Of a stretch of DNA of 64,000 nt, positions 1 through 10,165 are shown one piece after another (the stretch's first letter is position 1; the number at the start of each line of letters is the position of its first letter). Source of the DNA: Adiantum capillus-veneris (taxonomy: Eukaryota > Streptophyta > Polypodiopsida > Polypodiales > Pteridaceae); the NCBI GenBank assembly GCA_014529385.2, contig CM043950.1, positions 79,230,343-79,294,342 on the forward strand. The letters are read 5' to 3'. The notes under the pieces were generated by a model that had not been told where the DNA came from, ran no database searches, and was given only the letters and a program-made list of their open reading frames with translations. The position numbers and the translations under genes were made by a program.

Positions 1-46
1 CTATATAGATAGGATAGAGATAGAGAAAAAAGCATTTGCTACTGCA

Positions 47-1567
47 TCACCCTCCAGGGTCAAATGGAAAGCTCAAAGCTCCCCCACGCATGGTGTAGAA
101 TCCATCTGGATCAAAAGTAAAGCATTGCTCATTGCCATCAACCTGTAAAACATGTATATCCAAGCCTTCCTTTGCACTTGTAGGCCAATAGACAGGCCAC
201 CCTTCCAGCTCTTTATAGCACGGAGCTTCGTCACCCTGCATCCATAATCCTTCGTGTCCACTATAAGCATACTTGCCATCACTTGAGAAACCTGAATCAT
301 AAGCAGCTATCCTACCATCTGCTACATAACCCTCCATGGTATATTCCACTTCAAAAAAACCTCGCCATTGACACAAAAATATATGTAAAGAAACCTCCAA
401 TAACACATGTATCCATAGCATCACATAACATAGCAAGACCCTGCCATTTGCCTCCACTTGCTGCATAGCCAAGCAAACCTGATAACTTTTCAAACCTGTA
501 TCCAAACCCTTTGTAAACGTCTCCACAACCATCTCTTTATACTCAGAAACATGACCTACTAGAGCTTCAACTTGTGCAAATACCTCATCACCAACAAGGT
601 TGACGGCACCTTCCTCTAATTGGATATGGTGTTGGGTTACCGTCACTCCTTTAATGTGCTCGTAATCAGTTATAAAGAGGCCAGCATGCTTCTTTAGTAC
701 CTGCAAATAGGGTTCTCTCTCTTCTTCTAGTAGGTCCTTAGCTAGCATCTCCTCTAATCTTGTGGCTTCTTCCTTGTTTAGAGAGTCTTGAACACCTTCT
801 CCTTCTGGGTTTCGCAGTATTATACCCATGACTTCCAAAGAGCTAGCATCCTCCTCAGATGAAGAGCAGCTGCTTGTTCTCCATTCATCCATATAAGTCT
901 CCATCTCTAGGTCTTGTTGTCTACCTTGCTTCATGTCATACACAATTTTTTGTTGCTTGCCACCTACCTTATGATTTGGTCGCAACTCAAGGGAACCTGT
1001 CTCCCAATCTTGCCTAGCTTTCATAGCCATAAGCCAAGGTCTTCCAAGGATTAGCGGATAGCCCTCCCCCTTAGTTGGGATCACATAAGCATCAATTGAG
1101 ATTGCCACACCAAAAGCTGAAACCTTCACTCCATTAACCTTTCCCACACAAGCCACCCTTACATTATTTTCCATCTTAGCTTGTAAGGAAGTTTGCCCGT
1201 TTACTTCCAAACCCAACCTGTGCATTAATTTCTCTGTCATAACACAAATCTCGGCTCCACCATCTACGTACACATTGGAGAATTGCAGACTCTTAATCTC
1301 TGCATCAATGACTGGCACGATATCCTTCATGCCTCTTGCACTAATAGACCCAACTGACTTTGCCTTAGCCCTCCTGGTGCTGACCATCTTAGACCAGGTT
1401 CTACGCATCTTTGGGGAAAGGTGGAGGAGTTGCTGCCATGACATCTTTGGTCCTTGCTTACTCACATCTGCTACCAGGTCGTAAGGTATGGATCCTACCC
1501 CAAGTGGAAAGTCTTCTACTCCTATGTGCCTCCTTGACCTACTCTTCCTTTTCTTGTCTCCTATCAC
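47..1567 (-). pseudogene. Ty3/gypsy protease region fused to unrecognised C-terminal domain
   Basis: A 506-residue open frame. Residues about 85-185 form a retropepsin-like aspartic protease: VYVDGGAEICVM carries the active-site Asp with DGG where DSG or DTG is usual, and LILGRPWL is the second conserved strand found in plant gypsy polyproteins. Residues about 265-315 (EEMLAKDLLEEE..., HAGLFITDYEHIKGV, TQHHIQLEEGA) match the linker that normally leads into reverse transcriptase. No reverse transcriptase follows. The last 190 or so residues are rich in Y, G and W (motifs YDSGFSSDGKYAYSGHEGLW, CYKELEGWPVYW, FDPDGFYTM) and I do not recognise them. The gag frame lies just upstream on the same strand. 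This is probably a decayed or chimeric element, although the long open frame is notable. The gypsy assignment is secure; the identity of the tail is unknown. Confidence 0.75.
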
Positions 1568-1652
1568 TTGGGAGGAACCCTCATTCCCTTATCCGGCTCT
1601 TGAAGCTTCCATTTCATCAGTTCTTTGTCTCCTAACTCTCTTTATTGGCATG

Positions 1653-1940
1653 GCAACAGCTTCCTCCATTTTTTCTTTTCCTTTATCCTTACCATTGTCA
1701 AGACTTATGACAGAGACAGCCCTGTTCCTCCCTCCCGATGGTAGTGGAGGGATCTCTGCTGGTGTTGTGGTGGTGGAGGAGGGGTCTCAATATTCGGATT
1801 GGTGGAGCCACGGTGTGCATTTTGTCATTAGCAACAGCTTCCTCCATTTTTTCTTTTCCTTTATCCTTACCATTGTCAAGACTTATGACAGAGAAAGCCC
1901 TGTCCTCCCCTCCGATGGTAGTGGAGGGATCTCTGCTGGT
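1653..1940. repeat. 178-bp-offset direct duplication in gag
   Basis: About 110 bp starting GCAACAGCTTCCTCC at 1653 recurs at 1831 with few changes and runs to about 1940. The offset of 178 bp is not a multiple of three, so the duplication shifts the frame and separates the gag frame from the protease frame. Confidence 0.85.
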
Positions 1941-2804
1941 GCTTGAAGGAGTGACTTGCTGGCGAGGAGTCCGTCTTTGATTACCATTTCCTTGATAGCG
2001 TCGTGGATGGGGGCAATAATACATGCCGTGACCTACCTCTCCACAATTGTAGCAAATGTACTCACGTGCTTGCCTTTGTCCTTCTTGTCTATTTCGTTCA
2101 TTTCCTGGCTGGGGATCCCTTACACCTTGAACCAGATTGATGGATAGGCTCTCTAGTTGATTGGTGATTTGTTGAAGTGATTCTTGTTGAGAGGACTCTC
2201 GGTCCGTTGCTCCTGTCCCTGCTACTACCCTTGCCGTAGGTTGAGCTAGCGGTGGAGGCTCCATTCCCCCTTGTAGTTGAGCTTGGAAATTTAACTTCCT
2301 ATCCTTCTCCCTTGCATAAGTCATAGGTTTATCAAAGGTATCTGGGAATTTACCTTTTACCTTTTCTCGAAGGATGGGGTAAAGCTTTGCCAGGAAACAG
2401 TCCTTCTTTAGGCATTCTGGTGCCCTTTCTCCTTCACCTAGTGATGCACACCATTTCTCCCACAGGTTGGAGAACTTTTCTTCATAGCTTCTATAGTCAT
2501 TGGGTGATGTTTGGCGTAGCTCTAAGAGCTGTCTCCATATCTCCTTTGGAGGCTCATGGCGGCGAAATTCTTCGATGAAGGCCATCTTTAAGGACTCCCA
2601 GTCTCTTCTTTCTTCAGGTGCCAAAGTTTGATACCATAATTTTGCACTTTCCCTCAAGACCAAAGGAAAGGCCCTTAACTTAGTAGCTTCGTCATCCCTT
2701 CCCGATACCAGAAAAGCCATTTCCAAATTATGCAAAAAGTCTGGAGCAACCTCCCCAGGCTTACCATAAAAATTAGGGAAGGCCATAAGGGAGAGAGTAA
2801 ACAA
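1698..2804 (-). CDS. Ty3/gypsy gag polyprotein with zinc knuckle
   Basis: A 368-residue frame. Residues about 10-150 are a Retrotrans_gag domain (FPNFYGKPGEVAPDFLHNLE, WYQTLAPEERRDWESLKMAF, RQTSPNDYRSYEEKFSNLW). A CCHC zinc knuckle of form CX2CX4HX4C (CYNCGEVGHGMYYC) follows at about residue 250. Gag would form the particle and bind the element RNA. The C-terminus contains two copies of a TSRDPSTTIG segment because of a 178-bp-offset duplication, and the second copy leads straight into a stop. The protease frame lies downstream on the same strand. The initiator is uncertain: MAFPNFYG a few codons inside is as good as the first Met. Confidence 0.85.
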   Translation of the reverse strand: MFTLSLMAFPNFYGKPGEVAPDFLHNLEMAFLVSGRDDEATKLRAFPLVLRESAKLWYQTLAPEERRDWESLKMAFIEEFRRHEPPKEIWRQLLELRQTSPNDYRSYEEKFSNLWEKWCASLGEGERAPECLKKDCFLAKLYPILREKVKGKFPDTFDKPMTYAREKDRKLNFQAQLQGGMEPPPLAQPTARVVAGTGATDRESSQQESLQQITNQLESLSINLVQGVRDPQPGNERNRQEGQRQAREYICYNCGEVGHGMYYCPHPRRYQGNGNQRRTPRQQVTPSSTSRDPSTTIGGEDRAFSVISLDNGKDKGKEKMEEAVANDKMHTVAPPIRILRPLLHHHNTSRDPSTTIGREEQGCLCHKS

Positions 2805-2805
2805 T

Positions 2806-3121
2806 TACACAAACAGCTCCAATTTATTTTAAAATAGAGTATGGTACTTACAATTTGGAGCTTTAGCACAACTTAGCTCAAAATAGGATGAAGATCGACA
2901 CATTAAAGGAATGGTAATAGTCTAGTAAGGGTAGAATGACAGGATGAGGAGAGCGCAAGATTTCCCCAAGTCTCTCGGCTCCAAACAATAGGGCTATTCT
3001 TTGTTGATAAAAGATTTTTCTATCAATACAAATATTCACACGGATATGACGCACAAAATGGAAAGGAAACATGCGGGGATCATCATTCTCATTATTGGCA
3101 TCCATACTTACACACAAGAGC
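2806..3121. other. Leader or spacer between gypsy gag and hypothetical gene
   Basis: AT-rich sequence upstream of gag. A 79-residue minus-strand frame (2878-3117) has no recognisable domain. No LTR boundary or primer site could be fixed here. Confidence 0.4.
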
Positions 3122-4090
3122 CTAGCTTAGTTGCACCACCATGGGACCAATGAGCCTGATCAGCCACAGAAGGTCAGCACCTCGGATCACTTCAACTCTT
3201 TCTGATGCATCTGTGAAGACGTAAGGCGTGATGGCAACACTTTGTACAATGCTGAGCCTTTTAGCAAGCAACAATTGGATGCTATTACCATAATCAGCAT
3301 GACGAATGAAAGTGACACCATTAATGTGCAGCACATCATCAACTAAGATAGTTTCCTTAGATTGAGATAACTTCTTGAAAATAAGCAGCAAAGGTAGGGC
3401 AGGGAGTCTTTTCACCCGGTCTCCAAAGCACTTTGGACAATATCCAAAGTGATCTTCACGCGGACAGGAGGTTGGCTTGGGATTGGTGGTGTCTGGATTC
3501 ACAAAGTGCACTGGGAGCACTCGCAGACGGGTGGCAATCTTGTAGGCAAGCCTTCGCCTCTTTGCTTCAGGAGGATTTAGGGGTGAGAGTCGTGGTTGCA
3601 AGTTGGAGGTTGAAGTTGGTTGCTCACTAGCCTTTTTCTTGCCTGTAGTGGTCATGTAATCCCTTATTAATGAGATTAAGCCAAATGTTACCTTACGCTT
3701 GAGCACGCGCTGCGGCCTTGGGCCACTTAGCTGTAGAGGTTATCTTCCTCCTCTTAGTCGGCTCCTCAGGAAAGAGAGGTCTAGTGATGCTTTCTCTTCC
3801 CTTAATGTGTGTCACAGTACCTTCGTGTATGTTGATGTAGAATATTTCAAGTTCGTGTGCGTTGGAGGTTTCTGGAGCACTCATAGGTTGAGAGGAGAGG
3901 TATATCAAGCTCTTCTTCTCACTCTCCTTCGTTGGCGACGATCACGAACAAGGCATGTAGAAGAACTTACTTCTTGAATTTCAATGACACTGCAACCTGG
4001 TAACAAGACCTCGATGAAAGCTTTTAACACCTCTAAAGCCTCCTCCTCTTCTGTTCTCCAATTTGCAAACTCCTCACACCATTCGTCCAT
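3122..4090 (-). CDS. Possible multi-exon hypothetical gene
   Basis: Three minus-strand frames follow one another and end or begin near splice-like sites. Frame 1 (4090-about 3970) starts MDEWCEEFANWRTEEEEALE and reaches CAAGA|GTAAGT, a good donor. Frame 2 (about 3880-3700) has basic PTKRRKITSTAKWPKAAARA and ends near AAG|GTAACA. Frame 3 (3680-3122) contains a basic stretch PPEAKRRRLAYKIATRL, a CPREDHFGYCPKC cysteine cluster that could bind zinc, and ends VVQLS. The charged, proline-rich start and the cysteine cluster would suit a nuclear protein, but that is inference. I recognise no family. It could equally be an extra frame of the neighbouring gypsy element. Exon borders are guesses from sequence context. 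Confidence 0.35.
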
Positions 4091-4099
4091 GTTGTAGAT

Positions 4100-5255
4100 T
4101 GCACATCTTCATTGCTTGTGGACTGAAGGTCTGTGTAGCCCTCCTCCATGGGGGCACCAAAATCATGGTGGGAAAAAGAGCAGTGCAATCGGGTGGCCTC
4201 TGTACTCGTGCACACTCCACAAACCACACCTCATGCAAACAAGCAAAGAACAAAACAAAGGGGGCACCACCCTAAATTAAGAGGTTTAGGGACCTCACAC
4301 ATAGTGCACATAGGCAAGTGAGACTTCAGACATTATGATGGCATCAAAACATATGGCAAAACACATAGAAACGAAGCTTAGGGACCTTATGTAGCATATA
4401 TATACACAAGACATCAACTTAACAATACAACGGCATCTGATCATACATAACAAGGATATAGAGAAGCAAGCCAAGGATGGCATAATCCCTTGTCAAAAAC
4501 AATCAACCCAGCAAGTAGGTATGATCCTACTAGCAGCACATCAATACCTTGGAGAATGATGGCGAGGATGGTGGCCATGGAGCATGAGAGAAGACTCCTT
4601 ATTTAGGTTTTAGGGCTAGTAATGTAGCATACTAGAGGGAGAGAGAGAGAGAGGGGGAGAGAGAGTAGAGCTCCATCCATAGCTCCTCGTTGTGAGCAAT
4701 GTCGTCATAGCTTCATTGCTTGGTGAAGTGGGTGAAGTGTTGGTTTTGAGTGAGAGAAGGCCTCCTTATATAGGTTTCTGAGAGGGTTTAGGATTAGGGA
4801 TAAACATGCTTAAATCCGTTGATTGGGGTTACTTTTTGCTTAGGGTGGTCAACAGATTGAGGTCACCTCATATGTCACCATCAAGATATTCTCTAGAGTG
4901 ATGTGAGAGGGGAGGGTAAATGCTGATTTTTCTGATTGTGACACATGGGGATAAGGCCTTGACCAGCATTTAAGAGCAGGTTAGGTGGCTGTTGAAACTG
5001 GAGGTTCTGCACATGTCAGGGGGGGACCTGCTGGGTCCTCCTGAATATCAAATTCTCAAAAAATCCTCAACCATGGCTTCTTTTGACATGTTTTCTTTGA
5101 AAAAATCAGCATGTCTCTTTTCAACTCAAAAGTCTTTATCCCTGTTGACTCACCTTTACCATAAGATTTTCTCCTTTTCTCCTCCTGTAACTGCATTGTT
5201 GATGCCCAATCACTGCTTCTAGTAACAGTGAACTGTTACCTACCAAATACTTATG
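4100..5255. other. Non-coding stretch with short GA run
   Basis: No supported gene. A GA-rich run lies at about 4633-4662. The sequence around 4740-4990 is purine/AT-rich. Small frames here show no domain. Confidence 0.5.
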
Positions 5256-5400
5256 GTGCAGTAAAAAATATTTACCATGGGTAAAAAATATTACTATAGG
5301 TAAAAAGTGATTTGTATTTACTATGTAGGTGAAAAATATTTACTGTAGGTAAAAAATATTTACTGTGGTAAAAAATATTTACTGTCGGTAAAAAAGTGAA
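5256..5400. repeat. Tandem repeat GGTAAAAAATATTTACTGT
   Basis: Seven or eight imperfect copies of an 18-22 bp unit (GGTAAAAAATATTTACTGT and variants) run head to tail. The units near the right end are the most regular. Confidence 0.85.
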
Positions 5401-5659
5401 AACGGAGTATGTTGTGTTGTGAGTCCACACGAACATCCTCGTGTAAATTTCACTAGAAATTCACACCTAGAATGGGCTATTCTGTAAGATATAGGTTGTA
5501 GGCATGCATAAGAGCTCGTTCCCACGTATCTTCTATCCATGGCACTTTTTACTCTTTGGTGCTTGTGAAGTAGATTTTTCTTCTCTTTCGAGATCCCTTG
5601 GACTAGAGTATCCTCATCTCCCCAACAACTGACTGTGCCTTTATTGCATCTTCAGAAGG

Positions 5660-6806
5660 GGTCCTAAAAACCATGCATCAGTATCGAACTGCAGTCCCTG
5701 GGGGGAATCCACCTAAAGCCCTCTCCTGGCATCCAATTGGCCACAGGAGCACTACCAACTGAGAAAACCACTTTCTTTCTCCAGTTCATCAGTGTCCCCA
5801 ATGCACAACAGAACCTGTGAAGGTTGGCCTTCTGGCCATCTAAGTACAAGGCTGACTCATCGGAAAACTCAACGTCAAGTAGCTCATCTCCCCGAATAGT
5901 TAGTGCTAAGTCTTGTAGACCAACCTGCTACGACCCCAAAAACCTGCTCATCACCTCCGCATAGAACAGAAAGAGGAAGGGGGCAAAAGGACAGCCCTGT
6001 CTGACAAAACATGTGAGCGTGAAGCGATCACCTCTACCTCCTACTAAAAGTACCTGACTGTGAGCCTATCTGTACAAAGCTGACACCCCTCTGATCCAAG
6101 CATCTGAGAAGCGCATCCTGCATAGAGTGCCCTCTAGAAAGTCCCAGTGAACTCTGTCATATGCCTTCTCAAAATTGAGAAGAAGAATCACTAAGTCCTC
6201 ACCACGGAGCCGTGCGAGGGCAGAATCCTCCCAAAAAGTAAAGATATTGTCAAGGATACTGCATTCCTTGACAAAACCTATCTGAGTTCCATGTATAAGG
6301 ATCTCTAGAAGTGGTTGAATCCTCAAACTGAGAGCCTTGGCAAGTATTTTGTAGGCTGAGTTGAGGATGGTGATGGGGTTCCACTGTCGAATCTCATCCA
6401 AGGAGCCACCCTCACTCATGCTGTCAGGCATCACTCCTGTGTGCCAAGCAGGTCCCATACTCCAAGAAAAAATTGGGAGTCAGCCCATCCTCACCTAGAC
6501 AGCTACCACAGGGGAGGGCCCTAAGAGTTGTGTGCAACTCCTCAAGCTGAAGTGGCAGCTCAAGCCTTTGACGCATCTCCTCAGTAAGACAAGGCATCTA
6601 TGTCCAAACCTACTCCGTGCATACATCCTGATACTCTGACTGGGACTCTGCACACATAACTCACTGTAGAAGTCACTAGCAACTGCACACATATCCTCGG
6701 GCTTAGAAGCAACTGACCAATCGGGCCTCCTCAAGGGACTGAACTTGGCATGCAAATGTCGAGGTCCCAGTGTCTCAAAGAAAGCACCACTCACTCTGTC
6801 ACCCAC
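5660..6806 (-). pseudogene. LINE reverse transcriptase fragment
   Basis: The clearest block is 6066-6458: RQWNPITILNSAYKILAKAL, THGTQ/IGFVKE-type strand, ILDNIFTFWEDS and the core strand LVILLLNFEKAYDRVHWDFL, all typical of non-LTR reverse transcriptases. A further block at 5664-5849 (CALGTLMNWRKKVVFSVGSA, WMPGEGFRWIPP) matches the part after the catalytic FADD segment. The region between is frameshifted (VRQGCPFAPFLFLFYAE is readable). This would have copied element RNA at a nicked target. Breaks: multiple frameshifts, and the C-terminus is missing. Confidence 0.85.
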
Positions 6807-7009
6807 TTGGGTACACTGAGATGACTGTCGGTGGAAAGCAAACTCATCTCACCTCTCCTCTGTGCTAATAAGCTCTTATCGAACCTGTTGTAGCTGCTCC
6901 TCCAACCAAGGACTGTCTGGATGCTGCTCTTGCATACTCTATAACAAAGAAATGCCCCGTCTGAGATGCTACTCCTCCTCTCTCACTGCAGCCCGGTGAG
7001 CCAGGGACT

Positions 7010-7933
7010 CTTAGAGAAAAAAATGGCTAATCGGAGCAAGGCCTCTGACACCACTCTGTGAGAAGGAGAATCCTACCTGTCCAACCTCTCTCCAAAAAGC
7101 CTCTACCCGCTCTTTGAGTGTTGAGTCCAGCAATACCCTCCTCTGCCTGTCTATCATTATGAGGATCACTAGTGCATGGTCTGAGAAGGAATTCCCTGCC
7201 AGAGTACCCATTGTCCGAGAAGAAATTTCTTGCCAGAGTCATTGAAATGGTCACTAGTGTAGAAGTGATCTATCCACGATAGATTCACTCCTCCCACTGT
7301 GCGGTCCGAACGAGAGAAGGCAAGGCTGTCTGGGGGGCTCAAAAAACCAAAGTGCTGCCAAACATCCCACACCCTCAAAGTCATACAAAACCTCTCCCAA
7401 GATGCCAACTCAACTCCATGCACAGTAGCATGGCTACCACCAATCCTGTTAGAAGGGTCCTCCAACATGTTGAAGTCCCCTCATATGCACCATTGTTATG
7501 CCTGCGACGGCAGACACTCAACTATCTGTGACCAAAACTGTGCTCGAGCACTCACCACATTGGGCGCATAGATGTTTAGGAAGCCCACCAGGCAACCCTG
7601 AACGTGCATAGTAATCCACTGAGCCCTACCTTGCACAATAATTCTCTCTGCCCACAATGGCCTGCTGCAAAGAGTTCGCAATAGTCATACATACCCCACC
7701 CTGGATGCCTCCAGGTCCAAAAGCAGCTGACCAAAATGTATCATATGGTCCACGCAAGAGCTGACCACGATGTCTAATGCGTCTCTCACACAAATGGTGC
7801 TCCTGAAGCATAAGGAGATCAATCTCTCCTCCCAGAAGGCAACGCTGAATCTCCTGACGCAGTCGGCCGTGCTCTACTGACGCTGAAACTAGGGCCCACC
7901 TAGTCCCTGCACATTCCATGAGATGATCCTCAT
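7010..7933 (-). pseudogene. LINE ORF2 endonuclease (EEP) fragment
   Basis: ORF2 most likely begins at 7933 with MRIISWNVQGLGGP, the standard start of plant L1 endonucleases. A frameshift then moves into the frame with EIDLLMLQEHHL, which carries the catalytic Glu. Next come GFLNIYAPN (7496-7681), MLEDPSNRIGG with WIDHFYTS (7169-7468, the GDFN..ED region) and SDHALV (about 7,170), which is the SDH motif. At least three frameshifts separate these motifs. The enzyme nicks target DNA for LINE integration; this copy cannot be active. Confidence 0.85.
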
Positions 7934-8599
7934 GTGGAGCGAGAGAGAACAAATACTGCCGTAGTAGCTAGACAGGCTATATTTGAGGCTGGCTTGGATG
8001 GGGAGTAATCCTTATCCGAGCGTACTCTAGATAGGCATGACTGCAACGAGTGCCTAGCCCAAGCCCAAGCAAAGCAAGCCGTACGTAAAGCAGCCTCCTA
8101 TGTCCAAGAATCCTCATGAATGTATACATAGGATGGAAAGCACTGTGTATTGGCAAAGAAGTAAAACAAAATGTGTCTACATCCTCCTGAATCTGGGGGT
8201 GTCACCGAAAACTTGGCCAATGACCACAAAGTTTGAAGCATGTCGGTAACTCCTAGTTCTCCCATGTGATGAGAGAACTCTAGGACCCGTGTGTGCAACC
8301 ATCCCAACACTGAGTGGAGAGTCCACTCTGTCTGGTCCCTGTCGCAAAGGGTAAAGAAGAAGGAAACTACTGAGTCCAAGGCCTCTATCCCCCTAGCTGC
8401 AAGGAATAGAACATGGACCATGAAGCAGGCTGCCTCATGGTCTACTGAGGGGTCGCCGAGAAAACGAGTGAAGTTGTAGTTGAAGAGCTCCCATCAGCCG
8501 CGGATGTCAATGATCGTCAGACCACAAGGGATAGCTGCCAGGGGAAACGTTTATACCTATAGAGGGGGACGCAGGAAAGGTTGTCCCTCTCTCGTGAAG

Positions 8600-8767
8600 T
8601 GACGCATGGCAAAGGCGATGCTAAGAGATCTCCTAATAGCTGTAGAGGGCCGTGCCCTCTGGAACAACAGTGGAACTGAAGCGGGAGGGGGAGGAGAAGG
8701 AGCAGGGGGGAGCGGTGGAGAAGAGGAGCAGGAGACGGGGGGGAGGATGAGGAAGAGCGAGGGAACT

Positions 8768-8798
<31 letters not shown>

Positions 8799-9244
8799 CT
8801 GGGGCGGGGAGGCTGGAGCAAGGACCTCCTCCGGCTCAAGAGGACCAAAAGGGTTCCCTGTGGGAACCCACTGCTATTGAGTAGGCGCTTGAGGACCACT
8901 CTGAGTGCTAGGCTGTCGCTGTGGCCCCTATCGTCATCGACCACGGACCTGTTGCCATCCCTCCTCCGCTGGAGTCCCAGGCTCAGAGGGTGGCTCTACA
9001 TGTGTGCGCCCTCTGTCTCTGTCTGTATCTGCTGGCCAGCCCTTGCAGGCTGGGGCTGAGGCTGTGGTGTAGGTTGAGGCCTCCTCCGTGGACAGGCCTT
9101 CGCTAGATGGCCCATCTGTCGAAAAATGAAGCAATGGTTTGAGAGGCCCAAATACTCCACAATCTGTCTAAACCAACCCCCACTCACACGAGGTAGAAGA
9201 ATAACCTTCAGGAGCATGTGAGTGTCTCTGACTAAAATGCTAAC
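8600..9244 (-). pseudogene. LINE ORF1 C-terminal part with degenerate zinc knuckle
   Basis: At 8996-9217 the frame reads GGWFRQIVEYLGLSNHC followed by a knuckle CFIFRQMGHLAKAC, in which the second Cys of CX2CX4HX4C has become Phe. It continues into a proline-rich linker (PPRPSPPPPPPPPPP) coded by a 30-base G run on the plus strand. ORF1 proteins of plant LINEs bind element RNA through a DUF4283 domain plus this knuckle; the DUF4283 part is at 15,047 onward. Confidence 0.8.
8769..8798. repeat. Homopolymer run of 30 G
   Basis: An uninterrupted run of about 30 G, flanked by further G-rich sequence. It codes for the proline linker of LINE ORF1 on the minus strand. It could form G-quadruplexes and is prone to length error in sequencing. 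Confidence 0.9.
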
Positions 9245-9389
9245 TGTTGGAGCTATATATGGCTCACTCTACTAAACTTGGTCTCAGCTATATATTTGTA
9301 TCTTGTCCTCAATATGAATCAGCCTTTGGGAGCGTATATGGTGTGTCTCTTGTCTCGTCTCTCACTCTCTTTGTCTCTACATCTCAACA
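9245..9389 (+). repeat. Copia 5' LTR, unit 1
   Basis: 145 bp, TGTTGGAGC...CTCAACA, with terminal TG..CA. It ends in a pyrimidine-rich CTCTCT tract and is preceded by CTAAC. Confidence 0.92.
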
Positions 9390-9401
9390 TGGTATCCGAG
9401 C
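9390..9401 (+). promoter_or_regulatory. Primer binding site, unit 1 (one mismatch)
   Basis: TGGTATCCGAGC directly after the LTR. Compared with TGGTATCAGAGC, complementary to the 3' end of initiator tRNA-Met, it has one change (A to C). Confidence 0.88.
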
Positions 9402-10165
9402 GGTAACAATCACGAGCCGATTCAATTCATGGTGACACAACCGTATGTGTATGCGATTCGCATGTAAGATTCAAAATTGCTACAAATTTTGTTTTTGAGC
9501 ATTGATTCTTGTTAAATGTGGTTGTTTTGTGTTAAGAAGAATATGATTAGTGTTTTATGTGGTGTTTATTCCTAATCAATCTAATCGTTGATTACGTTTT
9601 CTTGTTGATGACACCCTGAACTTCATCTCAATTTTTCTTGCTGTTCTGCTCAAAATTTGGAGAAACGGAAAAAGCGCCATGGAGCATAGTGCAATGACAC
9701 TATTCATCCAAAACTTGTTTGTCTCCTCGACCTCTTCGATTTGAGTTCTAGGTTTGCGTCAACCGGAGTTCGCAACAAAAAGTTATGCTGTTTTTACTGC
9801 AATTGAGCTTGACGTAGCTTTCTTCGTCCTAATTCTTCGTGAAGCATCCGTGATCATTTTTTCTTATTTTGGTGTTAACTTTTTTGAGAAGATTTAGCTT
9901 TTTGCTAATCGTATTGTGGCCGTCAATCTTGTGTCTCCCACCACTCTATTTTAAGGACTCGTTTATTATTAACGTCTCCTTTACCCTGCATTTTTTGGGT
10001 GACGTCTCTCACATCTTTGGACGTTCCTTGAGCATCCTTCTTACATTTATCGTTGACAGAACGCAATACTCATATCTCTCTCATTCTCAATTGCGGCCTT
10101 CACCATATATGGTATGCAGATTCTGCGATCTTATCTTATACGTCTTCTCGCAACAAGATGTGGCT

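Larger units (their letters stand above)
5650..9244 (-). mobile_element. L1-type LINE, left part (ORF1 end, endonuclease, RT)
   Basis: Read on the minus strand, this holds in order the C-terminal part of ORF1 (9,240-8,600), an AP-type endonuclease (about 7,933-7,010) and a reverse transcriptase (about 6,810-5,660). Several frameshifts and stops break every frame, so the element is dead. It is truncated in the RT at about 5,650 and lacks the RNase H/3' part and a poly(A) tail. Its 5' part lies beyond the copia insertion at 15,047 onward: removing the copia and one target duplication makes the ORF1 translation run on through the junction. Confidence 0.85.

Noticed and set aside
5676-5775. tRNA-like SINE on the minus strand (A box-like TCAGTTGGTAGTGC and B box-like GTTCGATACTG)
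   Set aside because: The same bases are explained codon by codon as the LINE reverse transcriptase segment SVGSAPV...WMPGEGFRWIPP, and there is no tail or tRNA fold.
9869-10165. Hydrophobic N-terminal extension of the copia gag frame, resembling a membrane protein
   Set aside because: It is the element leader between primer site and gag. It varies among units and is interrupted before gag in units 3 and 4; gag homology begins at MNILxNSF.
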